A DNA stretch of 59,960 bases from Betaproteobacteria bacterium (GTDB lineage Bacteria > Pseudomonadota > Gammaproteobacteria > Burkholderiales > Burkholderiaceae_C), in contig RFTK01000004.1 of assembly GCA_009923505.1 (NCBI GenBank), positions 1 through 59,960 of the forward strand, given 5' to 3'. How positions within the stretch are numbered: position 1 is the first letter of the stretch; each line of letters starts with the position of its first letter. Below the pieces are notes generated by a model. The model was not told the DNA's origin. It searched no databases and saw only the letters and a program-made list of their open reading frames with translations. The translations under genes and the position numbers were made by a program. Shown here one piece after another: positions 50,054 through 59,960 of this stretch.

Positions 50054-51052
50054 TTATTGGGGTTCGATCTTGGCGTCCTTGATGGCCTTGGCCCACTTGG
50101 CGGTCTCGCGGCGGTTGCGTTGCGCCAGGGCTTCAGGCGGGCCGGGATCGATCTCAAACCCGAGGGCGCTGAATTTTTCCTGGATGTCTTTGGAGTTTGC
50201 AGCGTCGTTGAGGGCCTTGTTCAGCTTGGCGATCACGTCAGGCGGCGTACCGGTCGGGGCAAACGTCGCAAAGTAAGCAATCAGCTCGTAATCCTTGACG
50301 CCGAGTGCTTCGTTGACCGTGGGCAATTCGGGAATGGCGGGCGAGCGCTTGGTGGATGTCACGGCCAGCCCGCGCACCTTGCCCGCCTTGACCTGGGGCA
50401 GCATGACCGCAAAGTCGGCGGTGAACATGTTCACCTGGCCACCGATCAGATCGGTCATGGCGGCTGGGCCGCTCTTGTAGGGTACGTGGGTCATGCTGAT
50501 ACCGGCGGTGTGGGCCAGCATTTCACTGGAGACCAACTGTGAGGTGCTGGCGCTGGCAAAGCTGATGGCACCAGGCTTGGCCTTGGCAGCGTCAACAAAC
50601 TCGCGCAGGGTTTTGTAGGGCAGGCTGGGGTTGACGCCCACAATCAAAGGCACCGAGCCCATGAACCCCACCGGCGCAAACGCGGTGTCCTGGTCGTACG
50701 GCAGCTTGTTCATCAGACTCTTGAGGGCGGCGTTGGTGCTGTTGGTGCCGATCAGCAGGGTGTAGCCGTCAGCGGGCGACTTCGCCACGGCGTCGGCCCC
50801 CAGCATGCCGTTCACGCCCGGTTTGTTCTCCACCACGATGGGTTGACCGAGTTGTTCGGACATCTTGGCGGCGAAGGCGCGGCCGATCTGGTCGGTGGCG
50901 CTGCCAGGTGCAAAGGGCACGATGGCCTTGATGGGCTTGGTGGGATAGGTCTGGGCCTGCAGGGGGCTTGCCAGCGTGAACGCAGCAAGCGCCAACGTGG
51001 CCAGCAAAGCCCGGTTGACCTGGGACGTCAAGAAACTGATGGAACGTGACAT
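50054..51052 (-). CDS. Bug-family (TctC-like) solute-binding protein
   Basis: AQTYPTKPIKAIVPFAPGSATDQIGRAFAAKM, VVENKPGVNGMLGADAVAKSPADG. Confidence 0.93.
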   Translation of the reverse strand: MSRSISFLTSQVNRALLATLALAAFTLASPLQAQTYPTKPIKAIVPFAPGSATDQIGRAFAAKMSEQLGQPIVVENKPGVNGMLGADAVAKSPADGYTLLIGTNSTNAALKSLMNKLPYDQDTAFAPVGFMGSVPLIVGVNPSLPYKTLREFVDAAKAKPGAISFASASTSQLVSSEMLAHTAGISMTHVPYKSGPAAMTDLIGGQVNMFTADFAVMLPQVKAGKVRGLAVTSTKRSPAIPELPTVNEALGVKDYELIAYFATFAPTGTPPDVIAKLNKALNDAANSKDIQEKFSALGFEIDPGPPEALAQRNRRETAKWAKAIKDAKIEPQ

Positions 51053-51130
51053 GGTGAGTGCCTTTGCGTCAAAGAAGGTTTTCGAACAGAAACCATCCTA
51101 GACGAAACCAGCCTGGTGTGCGCGGGTCAG

Positions 51131-51152
51131 GGCGTTGGTCTGAACCAACGCC
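51131..51152 (-). terminator. Hairpin downstream of tRNA-Leu (no T-run)
   Basis: GGCGTTGGT-CTGA-ACCAACGCC on the plus strand, 16 nt past the tRNA 3' end. Confidence 0.45.
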
Positions 51153-51168
51153 TGTGCGCCCCAGAGCC

Positions 51169-51256
51169 TGGTGCCGGAGGCCGGAATCGAACCGGCACGG
51201 TGTTTTGCACCGGCAGATTTTGAGTCTGCTGCGTCTACCAATTTCGCCACTCCGGC
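51169..51256 (-). tRNA. tRNA-Leu, anticodon CAA
   Basis: GCCGGAGTGGCGAAATTGGTAGACGCAGCAGACTCAAAATCTGCCGGTGCAAAACACCGTGCCGGTTCGATTCCGGCCTCCGGCACCA; cloverleaf with long variable arm, encoded CCA. Confidence 0.96.
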
Positions 51257-51292
51257 GGCGAGGGAAACCGGAATTATGGCACAGTGGGGGGT

Positions 51293-52195
51293 ATGAATTA
51301 CCCGACCATTGAATCTGCCATCGGTCGAACACCTCTGGTGGCCCTGCAACGCATCGGTGCGAAGGAGAACGCAGCCCGTGGCAACGTTCTACTGGGCAAG
51401 CTCGAAGGGAACAACCCGGCGGGATCCGTCAAGGATAGGCCTGCATTGTCGATGATTCAGCGCGCACAAGAGCGCGATGACATTCGCCCAGGTGACACCC
51501 TGATCGAGGCCACCTCTGGCAACACGGGCATTGCCCTGGCCATGGCCGCGGCGATCAAGGGTTACCGCATGGTGCTGATCATGCCCGAGGATTTGTCGAT
51601 TGAGCGGGCCCAGACCATGAAGGCGTTCGGGGCCGAACTCATCCTCACACCCAAGAGCGGCGGCATGGAATACGCCCGCGACCTCGCCGAGCGCATGCAG
51701 CGAGACGGCAAAGGCCGGGTTCTGGACCAGTTTGCGAACACGGACAACCCGCGCATCCACTACGAGACCACCGGACCCGAGATCTGGCAAGACACCCAGG
51801 GGCGGGTGACGCACTTCGTGAGTGCCATGGGCACGACCGGCACCATCACGGGAGTGTCGCGCTACCTCAAGGAACAAAACCCGGCGGTGCGCATCGTGGG
51901 CGCTCAGCCCAGCGAGGGCTCGCGCATCCCGGGCATCCGCAAGTGGCCCGAGGAATACCTGCCCAGCATCTATGACGCCAAGGCGGTCGATGAACTGGTG
52001 TTGGTGAGCCAGGACGATGCCGAGGAGATGTGTCGTCGCCTGGCCCGCGAGGAAGGCATCTTCGCCGGCATCTCGGCGGCCGGTGCCTGCTGGGTGGCGC
52101 TGCAGATCGCCCAGCGAGTGGAAAATGCCACCATCGTGTTTATCGTGTGCGACCGCGGTGATCGCTACCTGTCGACCGGAGTGTTCCCCGCATGA
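51293..52195 (+). CDS. cysM: Cysteine synthase B
   Basis: EGNNPAGSVKDRPALSMI PLP-Lys motif, EATSGNTGIALAMAAAIKGY. Confidence 0.95.
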   Translation: MNYPTIESAIGRTPLVALQRIGAKENAARGNVLLGKLEGNNPAGSVKDRPALSMIQRAQERDDIRPGDTLIEATSGNTGIALAMAAAIKGYRMVLIMPEDLSIERAQTMKAFGAELILTPKSGGMEYARDLAERMQRDGKGRVLDQFANTDNPRIHYETTGPEIWQDTQGRVTHFVSAMGTTGTITGVSRYLKEQNPAVRIVGAQPSEGSRIPGIRKWPEEYLPSIYDAKAVDELVLVSQDDAEEMCRRLAREEGIFAGISAAGACWVALQIAQRVENATIVFIVCDRGDRYLSTGVFPA

Positions 52196-52728
52196 ATGCC
52201 TTTCGCTTTTGCCCCTCCTGTGCCACGCCTCTGGAATTGCTGGCCCTGATGGAGGATGGCGGCCCCAAAGAACGCCTGCGTTGCGTGGGTTGTGGCTGGA
52301 CCCACTGGAACAACCCCACCCCGGTGCTGGCCGCGATTGTGCAGGTGGGCAACCAGATTCTGCTCGCGCGCAACGCTGCCTGGAAGGGGCGGCGGTTTGC
52401 GCTCATCACCGGTTTCATGGAGGCGGGTGAAACTCCGCAAGAAGGCATTCGCCGCGAGATTCAGGAGGAAACCAACCTCCACGCCACCGAGCTGAGTCTG
52501 GTCGGTGTGTACGAGTTCTTTCGCATGAACCAGGTCATCATTGCCTACCATGCCAAGGCCGAGGGCGAGATTCGTCTCTCGCCCGAGTTGGCCGAATACC
52601 AGCTCTACGATTTCAAGGATCTGGTGTGCTGGCCCGCCGGCACCGGCTATGCGCTGGCCGACTGGCTGCGCAGCAGCCAGGGCATTGACCCGCCTTTCAT
52701 GACCCAGGAAGAACGCGACCGTTTGTAA
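52192..52728 (+). CDS. NUDIX hydrolase with N-terminal zinc ribbon
   Basis: FCPSCATPL...LRCVGCGW; GFMEAGETPQEGIRREIQEETNL Nudix box. Confidence 0.93.
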   Translation: MNAFRFCPSCATPLELLALMEDGGPKERLRCVGCGWTHWNNPTPVLAAIVQVGNQILLARNAAWKGRRFALITGFMEAGETPQEGIRREIQEETNLHATELSLVGVYEFFRMNQVIIAYHAKAEGEIRLSPELAEYQLYDFKDLVCWPAGTGYALADWLRSSQGIDPPFMTQEERDRL

Positions 52729-52741
52729 TCAGGTTCACGCC

Positions 52742-52969
52742 ATGCATATTGATCAGGAACTCGACACCCGTGGGCTGAACTGCCCGTTGCCCATTCTCAA
52801 GGCCAAAAAAGCGCTGACCGCGATGCAAAGCGGTCAGTTGTTGCGCGTGGTCGCTACCGACGCCGGCTCATTGCGAGACTTCACCGCCTTTGCCAAGCAA
52901 ACCGGTAACGAGCTGGTGGAGCAGCAGACCCAAGGCAACGAATTCATCCACGTGCTCAAGCGGCGATGA
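52742..52969 (+). CDS. TusA-family sulfurtransferase
   Basis: LDTRGLNCPLPILKAKKALTAMQSGQLLRVVATD. Confidence 0.93.
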   Translation: MHIDQELDTRGLNCPLPILKAKKALTAMQSGQLLRVVATDAGSLRDFTAFAKQTGNELVEQQTQGNEFIHVLKRR

Positions 52970-53043
52970 ACCGCCGGGTGGTGAGGCTTGCGGCGCGGCC
53001 GTTTGTCGCCCTGCATCCTGCGCTGAGAAGCGCTTGGCCTCTC

Positions 53044-53922
53044 TCAGCGGCGCTGCGCCCAATAGGCCGTGAACTCCGCTCCCACCTCGGGGTGTTGCAG
53101 GGCCAGCTCCACAGTGGCTTGTAAGAAGCCCAGTTTGCTGCCGCAGTCGTAACGCTTGCCCTGGTAGGCATAGGCCAGCACTTGCTCGGTGCCAATCAGC
53201 CCCGCAATGCCATCGGTCAGCTGGATTTCCCCACCTGTCCCGCGGCCTCCCTGTCGAATGCGATCAAACACGCCGGGCGTCAACACATAGCGGCCGGCCA
53301 CGGCCCAGCGAGACGGGGCTTGGGCGGCTGCGGGCTTTTCCACCATTTGCTGCACATCGGTGAGGCCGCCAGGCAATGCAATGCCTGCCACGATACCGTA
53401 GCGGTGCACCTGGTCCTGTGGCACTTCCTGCACGGCCAAGACCGAGCCGCCGGTCCGCGCAAACACATCCACCATCTGGCGCAACACCCCAGGGCCCCCG
53501 GTTGGGCCGGTCATCAGGTCGTCGGCCAACAAGACGGCAAACGGTTCGGGCCCGACCAAGTGCTCGGCACACAACACCGCATGACCCAGACCCAGCGCGC
53601 GGGGCTGGCGCACGTACGAGCACAACATGTCGGCGGGTTGCACACTTCGCACCAGGTCGAGCAAGGCCTGCTTGCCCGCGCTCTCGAGTTCGGTCTCGAG
53701 TTCATAGGCTGTGTCGAAATGGTCTTCGATGGCGCGCTTGTTGCGGCCGGTCACGAAAATCATGTGACGAATGCCAGCCTCGTAGGCCTCCTCCACCGCG
53801 TACTGGATGAGTGGCTTGTCCACCACCGGCAGCATTTCCTTGGGTTGCGCCTTGGTGGCGGGCAAAAAGCGAGTGCCGAGTCCGGCAACAGGGAATACGG
53901 CTTTGGTGACAGGGGCGGTCAT
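53044..53922 (-). CDS. galU: UTP-glucose-1-phosphate uridylyltransferase
   Basis: [40 protein letters not shown]. Confidence 0.96.
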   Translation of the reverse strand: MTAPVTKAVFPVAGLGTRFLPATKAQPKEMLPVVDKPLIQYAVEEAYEAGIRHMIFVTGRNKRAIEDHFDTAYELETELESAGKQALLDLVRSVQPADMLCSYVRQPRALGLGHAVLCAEHLVGPEPFAVLLADDLMTGPTGGPGVLRQMVDVFARTGGSVLAVQEVPQDQVHRYGIVAGIALPGGLTDVQQMVEKPAAAQAPSRWAVAGRYVLTPGVFDRIRQGGRGTGGEIQLTDGIAGLIGTEQVLAYAYQGKRYDCGSKLGFLQATVELALQHPEVGAEFTAYWAQRR

Positions 53923-54022
53923 GGTGGCGGTGTGGGTTTTGAATGTCGCAGGGTCCGAGGAGTCAAGGTGCGTGGCATGTGACCATCATAGTCAGGCCGC
54001 AACAGGCCGGCCCGACGGGTGT

Positions 54023-56974
54023 TCAACCCAGGCGAGCCAACTGCTCCAGCACCTTGGTCAGCGTGGCGCTGAAGTCGGCCAAGCGCTTGCGCTCCTGCTC
54101 CAGCACGGCGGCAGGGGCTTTGGCGACAAAGGCCTCGTTAGACAGCTTGCCCTGCGCCTTGGTCATTTCGCCTTGCAGACGCGCGACCTCCTTGGCGAGT
54201 CGGGCTTTCTCGGCGGCGACGTCCACCTGCATGAACAAACAGACCCGCACTTCGCCGACCACGGCCACCGGGGCTGACTCGGCGGCAGCGCTCCAGTGGG
54301 CTTCGTCGTCGAACACCCGAACCTCACTCAGCTTGGCCAAGGCTTGGAGCACCAGGGCTTGCGAGCGCATGAATTCAGCGTGGGCTGCGGTGGTGGCCAC
54401 CGCATATAGCGGCAGTCGCTGGGCCGGCGAGATACCCATTTCGCCCCGCAGGTTGCGGCAGGCATCGACCAGGGCCTTGAGTTGTGCCACATGCGCTTCG
54501 GCCTGGGGGTCGATGCGCTCGGGCTGGCTCACGGGGTACGGGGCGACCGCCACCGAACTCGGGCCGTTGGACTCGCTGCGGCGCCCTGCCACCAGCGACA
54601 CGTGCTGCCACAGGGCTTCGGTGATGAACGGGATGATCGGGTGCGCCAGACACAGAAGGGTTTCGAGGGTGCGGATCAGCGTGCGGCGTGTGGCGCGCTG
54701 GGCCGCTTCGTCGCCGGTCTGGATCTGCACCTTGGCGATTTCCAGGTACCAGTCACAGAACTCGTTCCAGACGAATTCGTACAGCGTCTGGGCCACCTGG
54801 TCGAGCCGGTAATCCGCGAAGCCCTGGGCGATGTCGGCCTCGACGCGTTGCAATTGCGAGGTGATCCAGCGGTCCGCCTGGCTGAAGCGCATGTAGCCGT
54901 GCGCCTTGCCGCCCACGGCGCACTCGGCCTTGGTGTGCTCCATCAAGCCGCAATCGTGGCCCTCGCAGTTCATCAGCACAAAGCGTGTCGCGTTCCACAG
55001 CTTGTTGCAGAAGTTGCGATAACCCTCGCAGCGCTTGCTGTCAAAGTTGATGCTGCGACCCAGACTGGCCAGGGCCGCGAAGGTGAAGCGCAACGCGTCT
55101 GCCCCGTAGGCAGGAATACCCTCGGGGAATTCTTTCTCGGTGGCTTTGCGCACCTGGGGCGCTGTCTCGGGCTTGCGCAGGCCCGTGGTGCGTTTCTCGA
55201 GCAGCGGGCCCAGCGAAATGCCGTCGATCAGATCGACCGGGTCGAGCACATTGCCCTCCGATTTGGACATCTTCTTGCCTTGCGCATCGCGAACCAGACC
55301 GTGGATGTAGACATCGCGAAACGGCACCTGACCGGTGAAGTGCGTGGTCATCATGATCATGCGGGCGACCCAGAAGAAGATGATGTCGTAGCCGGTGACC
55401 AGCACGCTGCTGGGCAGGTACAGGGCGAGGTCAGAGGTTTTCGCTGGCCAGCCCAGGGTGGAAAAGGGCACCAGGGCAGAGGAGTACCAGGTGTCCAGCA
55501 CGTCCTCGTCGCGGCGCAAGGTTTTGCCGGGGGCCTGGGCTTGGGCGTCGGACTCGCTGCGAGCCACGTAGACGCGGCCGTCTTCGTCGTACCAGGCGGG
55601 GATCTGGTGGCCCCACCACAGCTGGCGGCTGATGCACCAGTCCTGGATGTTGTTCATCCACTGGTTGTAGGTGTTGACCCAGTTCTCGGGCACAAAGCGT
55701 ACCTGCCCGCTGGTGACGGCATCGATGGCTTTTTGCGCAATGCTCTTGCCCGTGGGGTCTTGTTCGCTGACCTTGTTCATGGCCACGAACCATTGGTCGG
55801 TGAGCATGGGTTCAACCACCTGACCTGTGCGCGCGCAACGCGGCACCATCAGCTTGTGCTTCTTGATCTCCACCAGCAGGCCGGCATGGTCGAGGTCTGT
55901 CACCACGGCCTTGCGGGCGGCAAACCGGTCCAGGCCGCGGTAGGGTTCGGGCGCGTTGTCGTTGATGGTGGCATTGAGGTGCAGCACGCCGATGATGGGC
56001 AGCTGGTGACGCTGGCCCACGGCGTAGTCGTTCACATCATGCGCAGGCGTGACCTTGACCACGCCCGTGCCGAATTCACGGTCCACATAGTCGTCGGCGA
56101 TGATCGGAAGGGTGCGGCCGCACAGCGGCAACTGCACCTGCTGGCCGATCAGGTGGGCGTAGCGCTCGTCCTCGGGGTGCACCATCACGGCCACGTCACC
56201 CAGCAGGGTTTCGGGGCGGGTGGTCGCTACCACCAGACCGCGCGCGGTTTCGCTGCCCACGCGCTGCGGGCCGTTGGCAAAGGGATAGCAGATGTGCCAC
56301 AACGAGCCGTCTTCCTCTTCACTCTCAACTTCCAGGTCCGACACCGCGCTCATCAGCACCGGGTCCCAGTTGACCAGCCGTTTGCCACGGTAGATCAGGC
56401 CTTGTTCATAAAGGCGCACAAAGGTGTCGGTCACGACCGTGGAGAGCTTGTCGTCCATGGTGAAGTACTCGCGGCTCCAGTCGACCGTGTCGCCCATGCG
56501 GCGCATCTGGCGGGTGATGGTGTGACCGGAGTGCTCCTTCCACTCCCACACCTTGGCGACGAAGTTTTTGCGGGCCTCAGCCGGCGTGGGGCCCATGTCG
56601 TGGCGCTGGATGCCTTGTTCCTGCAGTTGTCGCTCCACCACGATCTGGGTGGCAATGCCGGCGTGGTCGGTGCCCGGAATCCACGCCGTGTTGTGGCCCC
56701 GCATGCGGTGGTAGCGGGTCAGGCTGTCCATGATGGTCTGGTTGAACGCATGGCCCATGTGCAGGGTGCCGGTCACGTTGGGCGGTGGCAGTTGAATGGC
56801 GAACGAGGCTTCGTCGGCCTTGGGCTGCCCGGTTCCGCGGTGGCCCGCCAGGCCCAGGCCACGGCGTTCCCACTCGGGGCCCCAGTGGGCTTCGAGTGTG
56901 GCGGGTTCAAACGATTTGGACAGGCTCTGCAGGCCGGGTTGCGCGGGGCTTTGGCTCATGGGGACGGGTTCCAA
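54023..56974 (-). CDS. valS: Valyl-tRNA synthetase (start may be the internal Met at 56959)
   Basis: [48 protein letters not shown]-terminal coiled coil. Confidence 0.97.
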   Translation of the reverse strand: MEPVPMSQSPAQPGLQSLSKSFEPATLEAHWGPEWERRGLGLAGHRGTGQPKADEASFAIQLPPPNVTGTLHMGHAFNQTIMDSLTRYHRMRGHNTAWIPGTDHAGIATQIVVERQLQEQGIQRHDMGPTPAEARKNFVAKVWEWKEHSGHTITRQMRRMGDTVDWSREYFTMDDKLSTVVTDTFVRLYEQGLIYRGKRLVNWDPVLMSAVSDLEVESEEEDGSLWHICYPFANGPQRVGSETARGLVVATTRPETLLGDVAVMVHPEDERYAHLIGQQVQLPLCGRTLPIIADDYVDREFGTGVVKVTPAHDVNDYAVGQRHQLPIIGVLHLNATINDNAPEPYRGLDRFAARKAVVTDLDHAGLLVEIKKHKLMVPRCARTGQVVEPMLTDQWFVAMNKVSEQDPTGKSIAQKAIDAVTSGQVRFVPENWVNTYNQWMNNIQDWCISRQLWWGHQIPAWYDEDGRVYVARSESDAQAQAPGKTLRRDEDVLDTWYSSALVPFSTLGWPAKTSDLALYLPSSVLVTGYDIIFFWVARMIMMTTHFTGQVPFRDVYIHGLVRDAQGKKMSKSEGNVLDPVDLIDGISLGPLLEKRTTGLRKPETAPQVRKATEKEFPEGIPAYGADALRFTFAALASLGRSINFDSKRCEGYRNFCNKLWNATRFVLMNCEGHDCGLMEHTKAECAVGGKAHGYMRFSQADRWITSQLQRVEADIAQGFADYRLDQVAQTLYEFVWNEFCDWYLEIAKVQIQTGDEAAQRATRRTLIRTLETLLCLAHPIIPFITEALWQHVSLVAGRRSESNGPSSVAVAPYPVSQPERIDPQAEAHVAQLKALVDACRNLRGEMGISPAQRLPLYAVATTAAHAEFMRSQALVLQALAKLSEVRVFDDEAHWSAAAESAPVAVVGEVRVCLFMQVDVAAEKARLAKEVARLQGEMTKAQGKLSNEAFVAKAPAAVLEQERKRLADFSATLTKVLEQLARLG

Positions 56975-57060
56975 CGGGAGAAGACCCCGAGCGCGTCACG
57001 CGAGGGGCTGCAGGGCGACGCAGCGCGCCTACAAAAGCTGCAATTTTATCCGGGTGAGCT

Positions 57061-58800
57061 TCAAGCCAATGCCAAGGCTCGCGAGAGTCGGTGCACCAGC
57101 GTCGACGCCCAATCTGCCCCGGTTGCCGCCAGGTAACTGTCAGGGCGCACCAGTGCCCAGGCCTGGCCAGTGGCCTGGCAAGCCACCCGCAGACGGCCCT
57201 CGGGGTCCCGCAGGTGTTCCAGGCATTGGGCGCGCTCACCAGGGGACAACACCTGCACCGCCTTCAAGGGGGTCTGAGCCGTCAACTGGCGAATCCGACC
57301 CAGGGCCGTGGCAGATTGAGGCCCAAACACCAGCAGCACCAGGTCTTCGCCAGCCCAGGTCAGGAGATCGTTGAGACAACCCCTTGAACCATCGGCCCAC
57401 TGGAAGACCACGTTTTGAACCGACGTGCCTGCGCCTGGCGCACAGGCGGGGCTTCGGGTGTAGGTGTTGGCCACCGCCATGCGACCGGTGTTGATCATCA
57501 GTCGGCCAAAGGCATGACGTTTGGCCAGGCTGATAGCGGCTCGGCGAAACAAGCGCTCCTGGGGGGTGGCAGGACGCAAAAATCGGGCGGTGCGGTTGGT
57601 GACCAAGACATTGTCCTGCGCGGCCTGCAGACGCTCATGCTCATAGCTGCCCAGCAACTGATCAGGGGCGCGGCCGCGGAGCACGGCCGCCAGTTTCCAG
57701 GCCAAGTTGTCGGCATCCGAGATACCGGTGTTGCCGCCTCGCGCACCGAAGGGGCTCACCACTTTGGCGGTGTCACCCATGAAAAACACACTGCCCCTGC
57801 GCAACTGGTGCAGGCACTGGCTGCGGTAGGCATAGGGGCCGACCCACACAATGTCGCAGTCCACCTCGTCGCCGAACTGGCGACGCAGGCGCTCTCGCAC
57901 CTGATCTTCGCGGCTGACGAACTCGGGATCGGCATTGGGGGCCATCTGGTAATCAATGCGCCACACCTCGTCGCCCATCAAGTGCTGCCAAACCGCGCGG
58001 TCTTCATTGAAGGGGGCCTCGATCCAGGTGTGACGTTCGGTGGGCGGGGTGTTGCGAAATCTCACATCGGCGATGCACCAGCGGTCATCGCCGCGCTTGC
58101 TGTCCATGGTGACACCACACCAGGTGTGGAACGGGGTGTGGGTGCCGGTAGCGTCGATCACGTAAGTGGCGTCCAGCGCGTACTCGCCCTGGGGCGTGCT
58201 GACCTGCAAGCGCGCCACCCCATCGCGTTGCTCGAAACCGGTCACCCGGGATTGCCAGCGCATCTCCAGCGGGGCCTTATGGGCGCTGTGTTGGGCATTG
58301 AGTTCGGCAATCCGCTCAACCAAGTAGCCTTCGATGTAGAACTGCTGGATGTTGATGAAGGCGGGTTGCTGGCTGAGATTGAAGTTGCCTTGGGCTTTGA
58401 GGTCGAAAGAAAACACCTCGTCATGGCCAGCAAACGTGCGACCCACGCTCCACTCGATGCCCTTGGCTGCAATCCGCTCATAGATACCCAGGCGTTGGAA
58501 TATTTCGAGCGATTTTTGCGTGTAACAGATGCCGCGTGAGGAGGCGCCCTTCACCCCCACGGTGTTGTCCTCGTCCAGCAACACCGCGCGAACGCCGCGC
58601 GCAGCCAGCCCGCATGCCAGGGTGAGCCCCGTGATGCCGCCCCCCACGATCACAATCTCGTGGCGACCGATGGTGCCATGGGCGAGTTCGGGCGGGATGA
58701 CAAATGGGTACTCAGGCAGCGTGTAGCCTGACCCCTCGGTGAACTCGTAGCCATTGGTGTAGGCCACCTCGGCGAAGGTGCTGCGGGGTTGAGTTGACAT
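57061..58800 (-). CDS. FAD-dependent aromatic hydroxylase-like monooxygenase (MhpA/PheA family)
   Basis: IVIVGGGITGLTLACGLAARGVRAVLLDE, GSVFFMGDTAKVVSPFGARGGNTGISDADNLAWKL. Confidence 0.9.
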   Translation of the reverse strand: MSTQPRSTFAEVAYTNGYEFTEGSGYTLPEYPFVIPPELAHGTIGRHEIVIVGGGITGLTLACGLAARGVRAVLLDEDNTVGVKGASSRGICYTQKSLEIFQRLGIYERIAAKGIEWSVGRTFAGHDEVFSFDLKAQGNFNLSQQPAFINIQQFYIEGYLVERIAELNAQHSAHKAPLEMRWQSRVTGFEQRDGVARLQVSTPQGEYALDATYVIDATGTHTPFHTWCGVTMDSKRGDDRWCIADVRFRNTPPTERHTWIEAPFNEDRAVWQHLMGDEVWRIDYQMAPNADPEFVSREDQVRERLRRQFGDEVDCDIVWVGPYAYRSQCLHQLRRGSVFFMGDTAKVVSPFGARGGNTGISDADNLAWKLAAVLRGRAPDQLLGSYEHERLQAAQDNVLVTNRTARFLRPATPQERLFRRAAISLAKRHAFGRLMINTGRMAVANTYTRSPACAPGAGTSVQNVVFQWADGSRGCLNDLLTWAGEDLVLLVFGPQSATALGRIRQLTAQTPLKAVQVLSPGERAQCLEHLRDPEGRLRVACQATGQAWALVRPDSYLAATGADWASTLVHRLSRALALA

Positions 58801-59086
58801 GGTGGTGGTCCTGCGGCAAGGGCACTGTTCAGTGTGATGGAAATTCTATGCCGGATGTCTGACGCCCCTCGATCCCAACCGTTGGCTGACCTCGATGATG
58901 CCTGGTCGTTGCGACGGTCCTGACGTTGCCGGTGCAGTCAGTGGCGAATCGAGACCTTGACCATGACAACACCGACAAAACCCCGGCCATGCACGTTGGG
59001 CGTGTTGAAGTTGCGCTCGGCCGTGACACAATTCGTGCGTGGTGTCCCAACGGGGGCGCGCACGGCTTGCTCCGGATGAGGTTCGT

Positions 59087-59849
59087 ATGTTGTTTCTACT
59101 GTCTCCTGCCAAATCGCTCGACTACGACACCCCGCTGGGTGAGGTGCCTCACACCGAACCGCAATTCATCCGGCAATCCACTGAATTGATCGCCTTGTTG
59201 AAGAAAAAATCCTCGAGCGATATTGCCGAGTTGATGGACTTGAGCGCAGCCCTCGCCGACCTGAATGTGGCCCGCTACAACACCTGGTCACCCAAGTTCA
59301 CGGCCAAGAATTCTCGACAGGCGATGCTGGCGTTCAACGGCGATGTGTACGAGGGGTTGGACGCTCGCACGCTCAAGCCCAAGGACCTGGAATGGGCCCA
59401 GTCGCATATCGCCATTTTGAGCGGCTTGTATGGGGTGCTGCGCCCACTGGACTGGATGGCTGGAAATGGGCACCGCGCTGGCCAATGCCCACGGCAACAA
59501 CCTCTACAAATTCTGGGGCCGCACGCTGGCCGATCACTTGCAGGCCCAGGTGGCGGCTCACCCCCAGCCCATCGTCGTCAACCTGGCCTCGCAGGAGTAT
59601 TTCAAGGCGGTGGATCGCAAGGCCTTGCAGGCCCGCGTGATCGACTGTGTGTTTGAAGAGCGCAAGGGTCCGGGCTACAAGATCATCAGCTTCATGGCCA
59701 AGCGCGCCCGTGGTCTCATGGCCCGCTACGCCATCACCCAGCGTGTCAAAACACCGGCTGCGCTCGAGAAATTCAACCTCGAAGGCTATGCCTTTGCGCC
59801 TGCAGTGTCCGAGCCGGACCGGTTGGTGTTTCGGCGCGAGGCGGCCTGA
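59087..59849 (+). pseudogene. yaaA: Peroxide stress protein YaaA (DUF328) interrupted by a frameshift near 59458
   Basis: MLFLLSPAKSLDYDTPL...LSGLYGVLRPLDWM in one frame, LEMGTALANAHGNNLYKFWG...RLVFRREAA in another; 11 nt missing relative to the expected MQPYRLEMG motif. Confidence 0.85.
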
Positions 59850-59856
59850 CGCCATC

Positions 59857-59960
59857 ATGCGCATGCAAGCCCATGGCATCGAGCTGGAAGTGGAAGATTC
59901 CGGCCAGCGGGAGCGCCCCGCGGTGTTGCTCATCATGGGCCTGGGCATGCAACTCATCGC
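59857..59960 (+). CDS. Start of an alpha/beta hydrolase-like ORF (truncated by window end)
   Basis: MRMQAHGIELEVEDSGQRERPAVLLIMGLGMQLI, open to window edge. Confidence 0.6.
   Translation, partial: MRMQAHGIELEVEDSGQRERPAVLLIMGLGMQLI

Noticed and set aside
51169-51256. tRNA-Leu as a boundary of an integrated island
   Set aside because: No integrase, direct repeat of the tRNA 3' end or composition break seen on either side; neighbouring genes look chromosomal.
54482-57136. 884-aa open frame on the plus strand, antisense to valS
   Set aside because: Lies almost entirely opposite a well-supported essential gene; low-complexity His/Gly/Val/Ala composition typical of antisense frames in GC-rich DNA. 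No plausible domain.

Overview
This window reads as an ordinary, densely coded, GC-rich chromosomal segment. The gene content and synteny suggest Burkholderiales, probably Comamonadaceae. I recognise about 55 protein genes and one tRNA. Main blocks: (1) ccmBCDEFGHI cytochrome c maturation locus, with ccmB truncated by the window edge; (2) a long minus-strand run of RpfE-like/recJ/PHP nuclease/EamA/yciO-like/M50/trpS/LuxR-type response regulator; (3) lolC(E)-lolD-tatD-spermidine synthase-like; (4) tctB-tctA without tctC, then EamA-SDR; (5) ribF-ileS-lspA, with a divergent HNH nuclease-purN-acyl-CoA dehydrogenase pair; (6) rsmB-like and a desaturase, then rpmB-rpmG and trxB; (7) ftsK-lolA-rarA followed by livHMGF without livK; (8) three Bug-type solute-binding proteins and redox enzymes; (9) tRNA-Leu(CAA), cysM-nudix-tusA, galU, valS, an FAD monooxygenase, and a yaaA gene broken by a frameshift. 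I found no CRISPR array, transposase, integrase, prophage, toxin-antitoxin or recognisable defence island, and I do not claim a new system. The observations most worth checking are the 11-nt lesion in yaaA, transporter operons separated from their binding proteins, a possible heteromeric acyl-CoA dehydrogenase pair with an operator-like repeat inside the purN tail, and several perfect palindromes or tandem repeats in promoter/leader regions (rpmB, tctB, HNH gene, ccmB-ccmC gap). All functional names come from reading the translated proteins; no database search was run.
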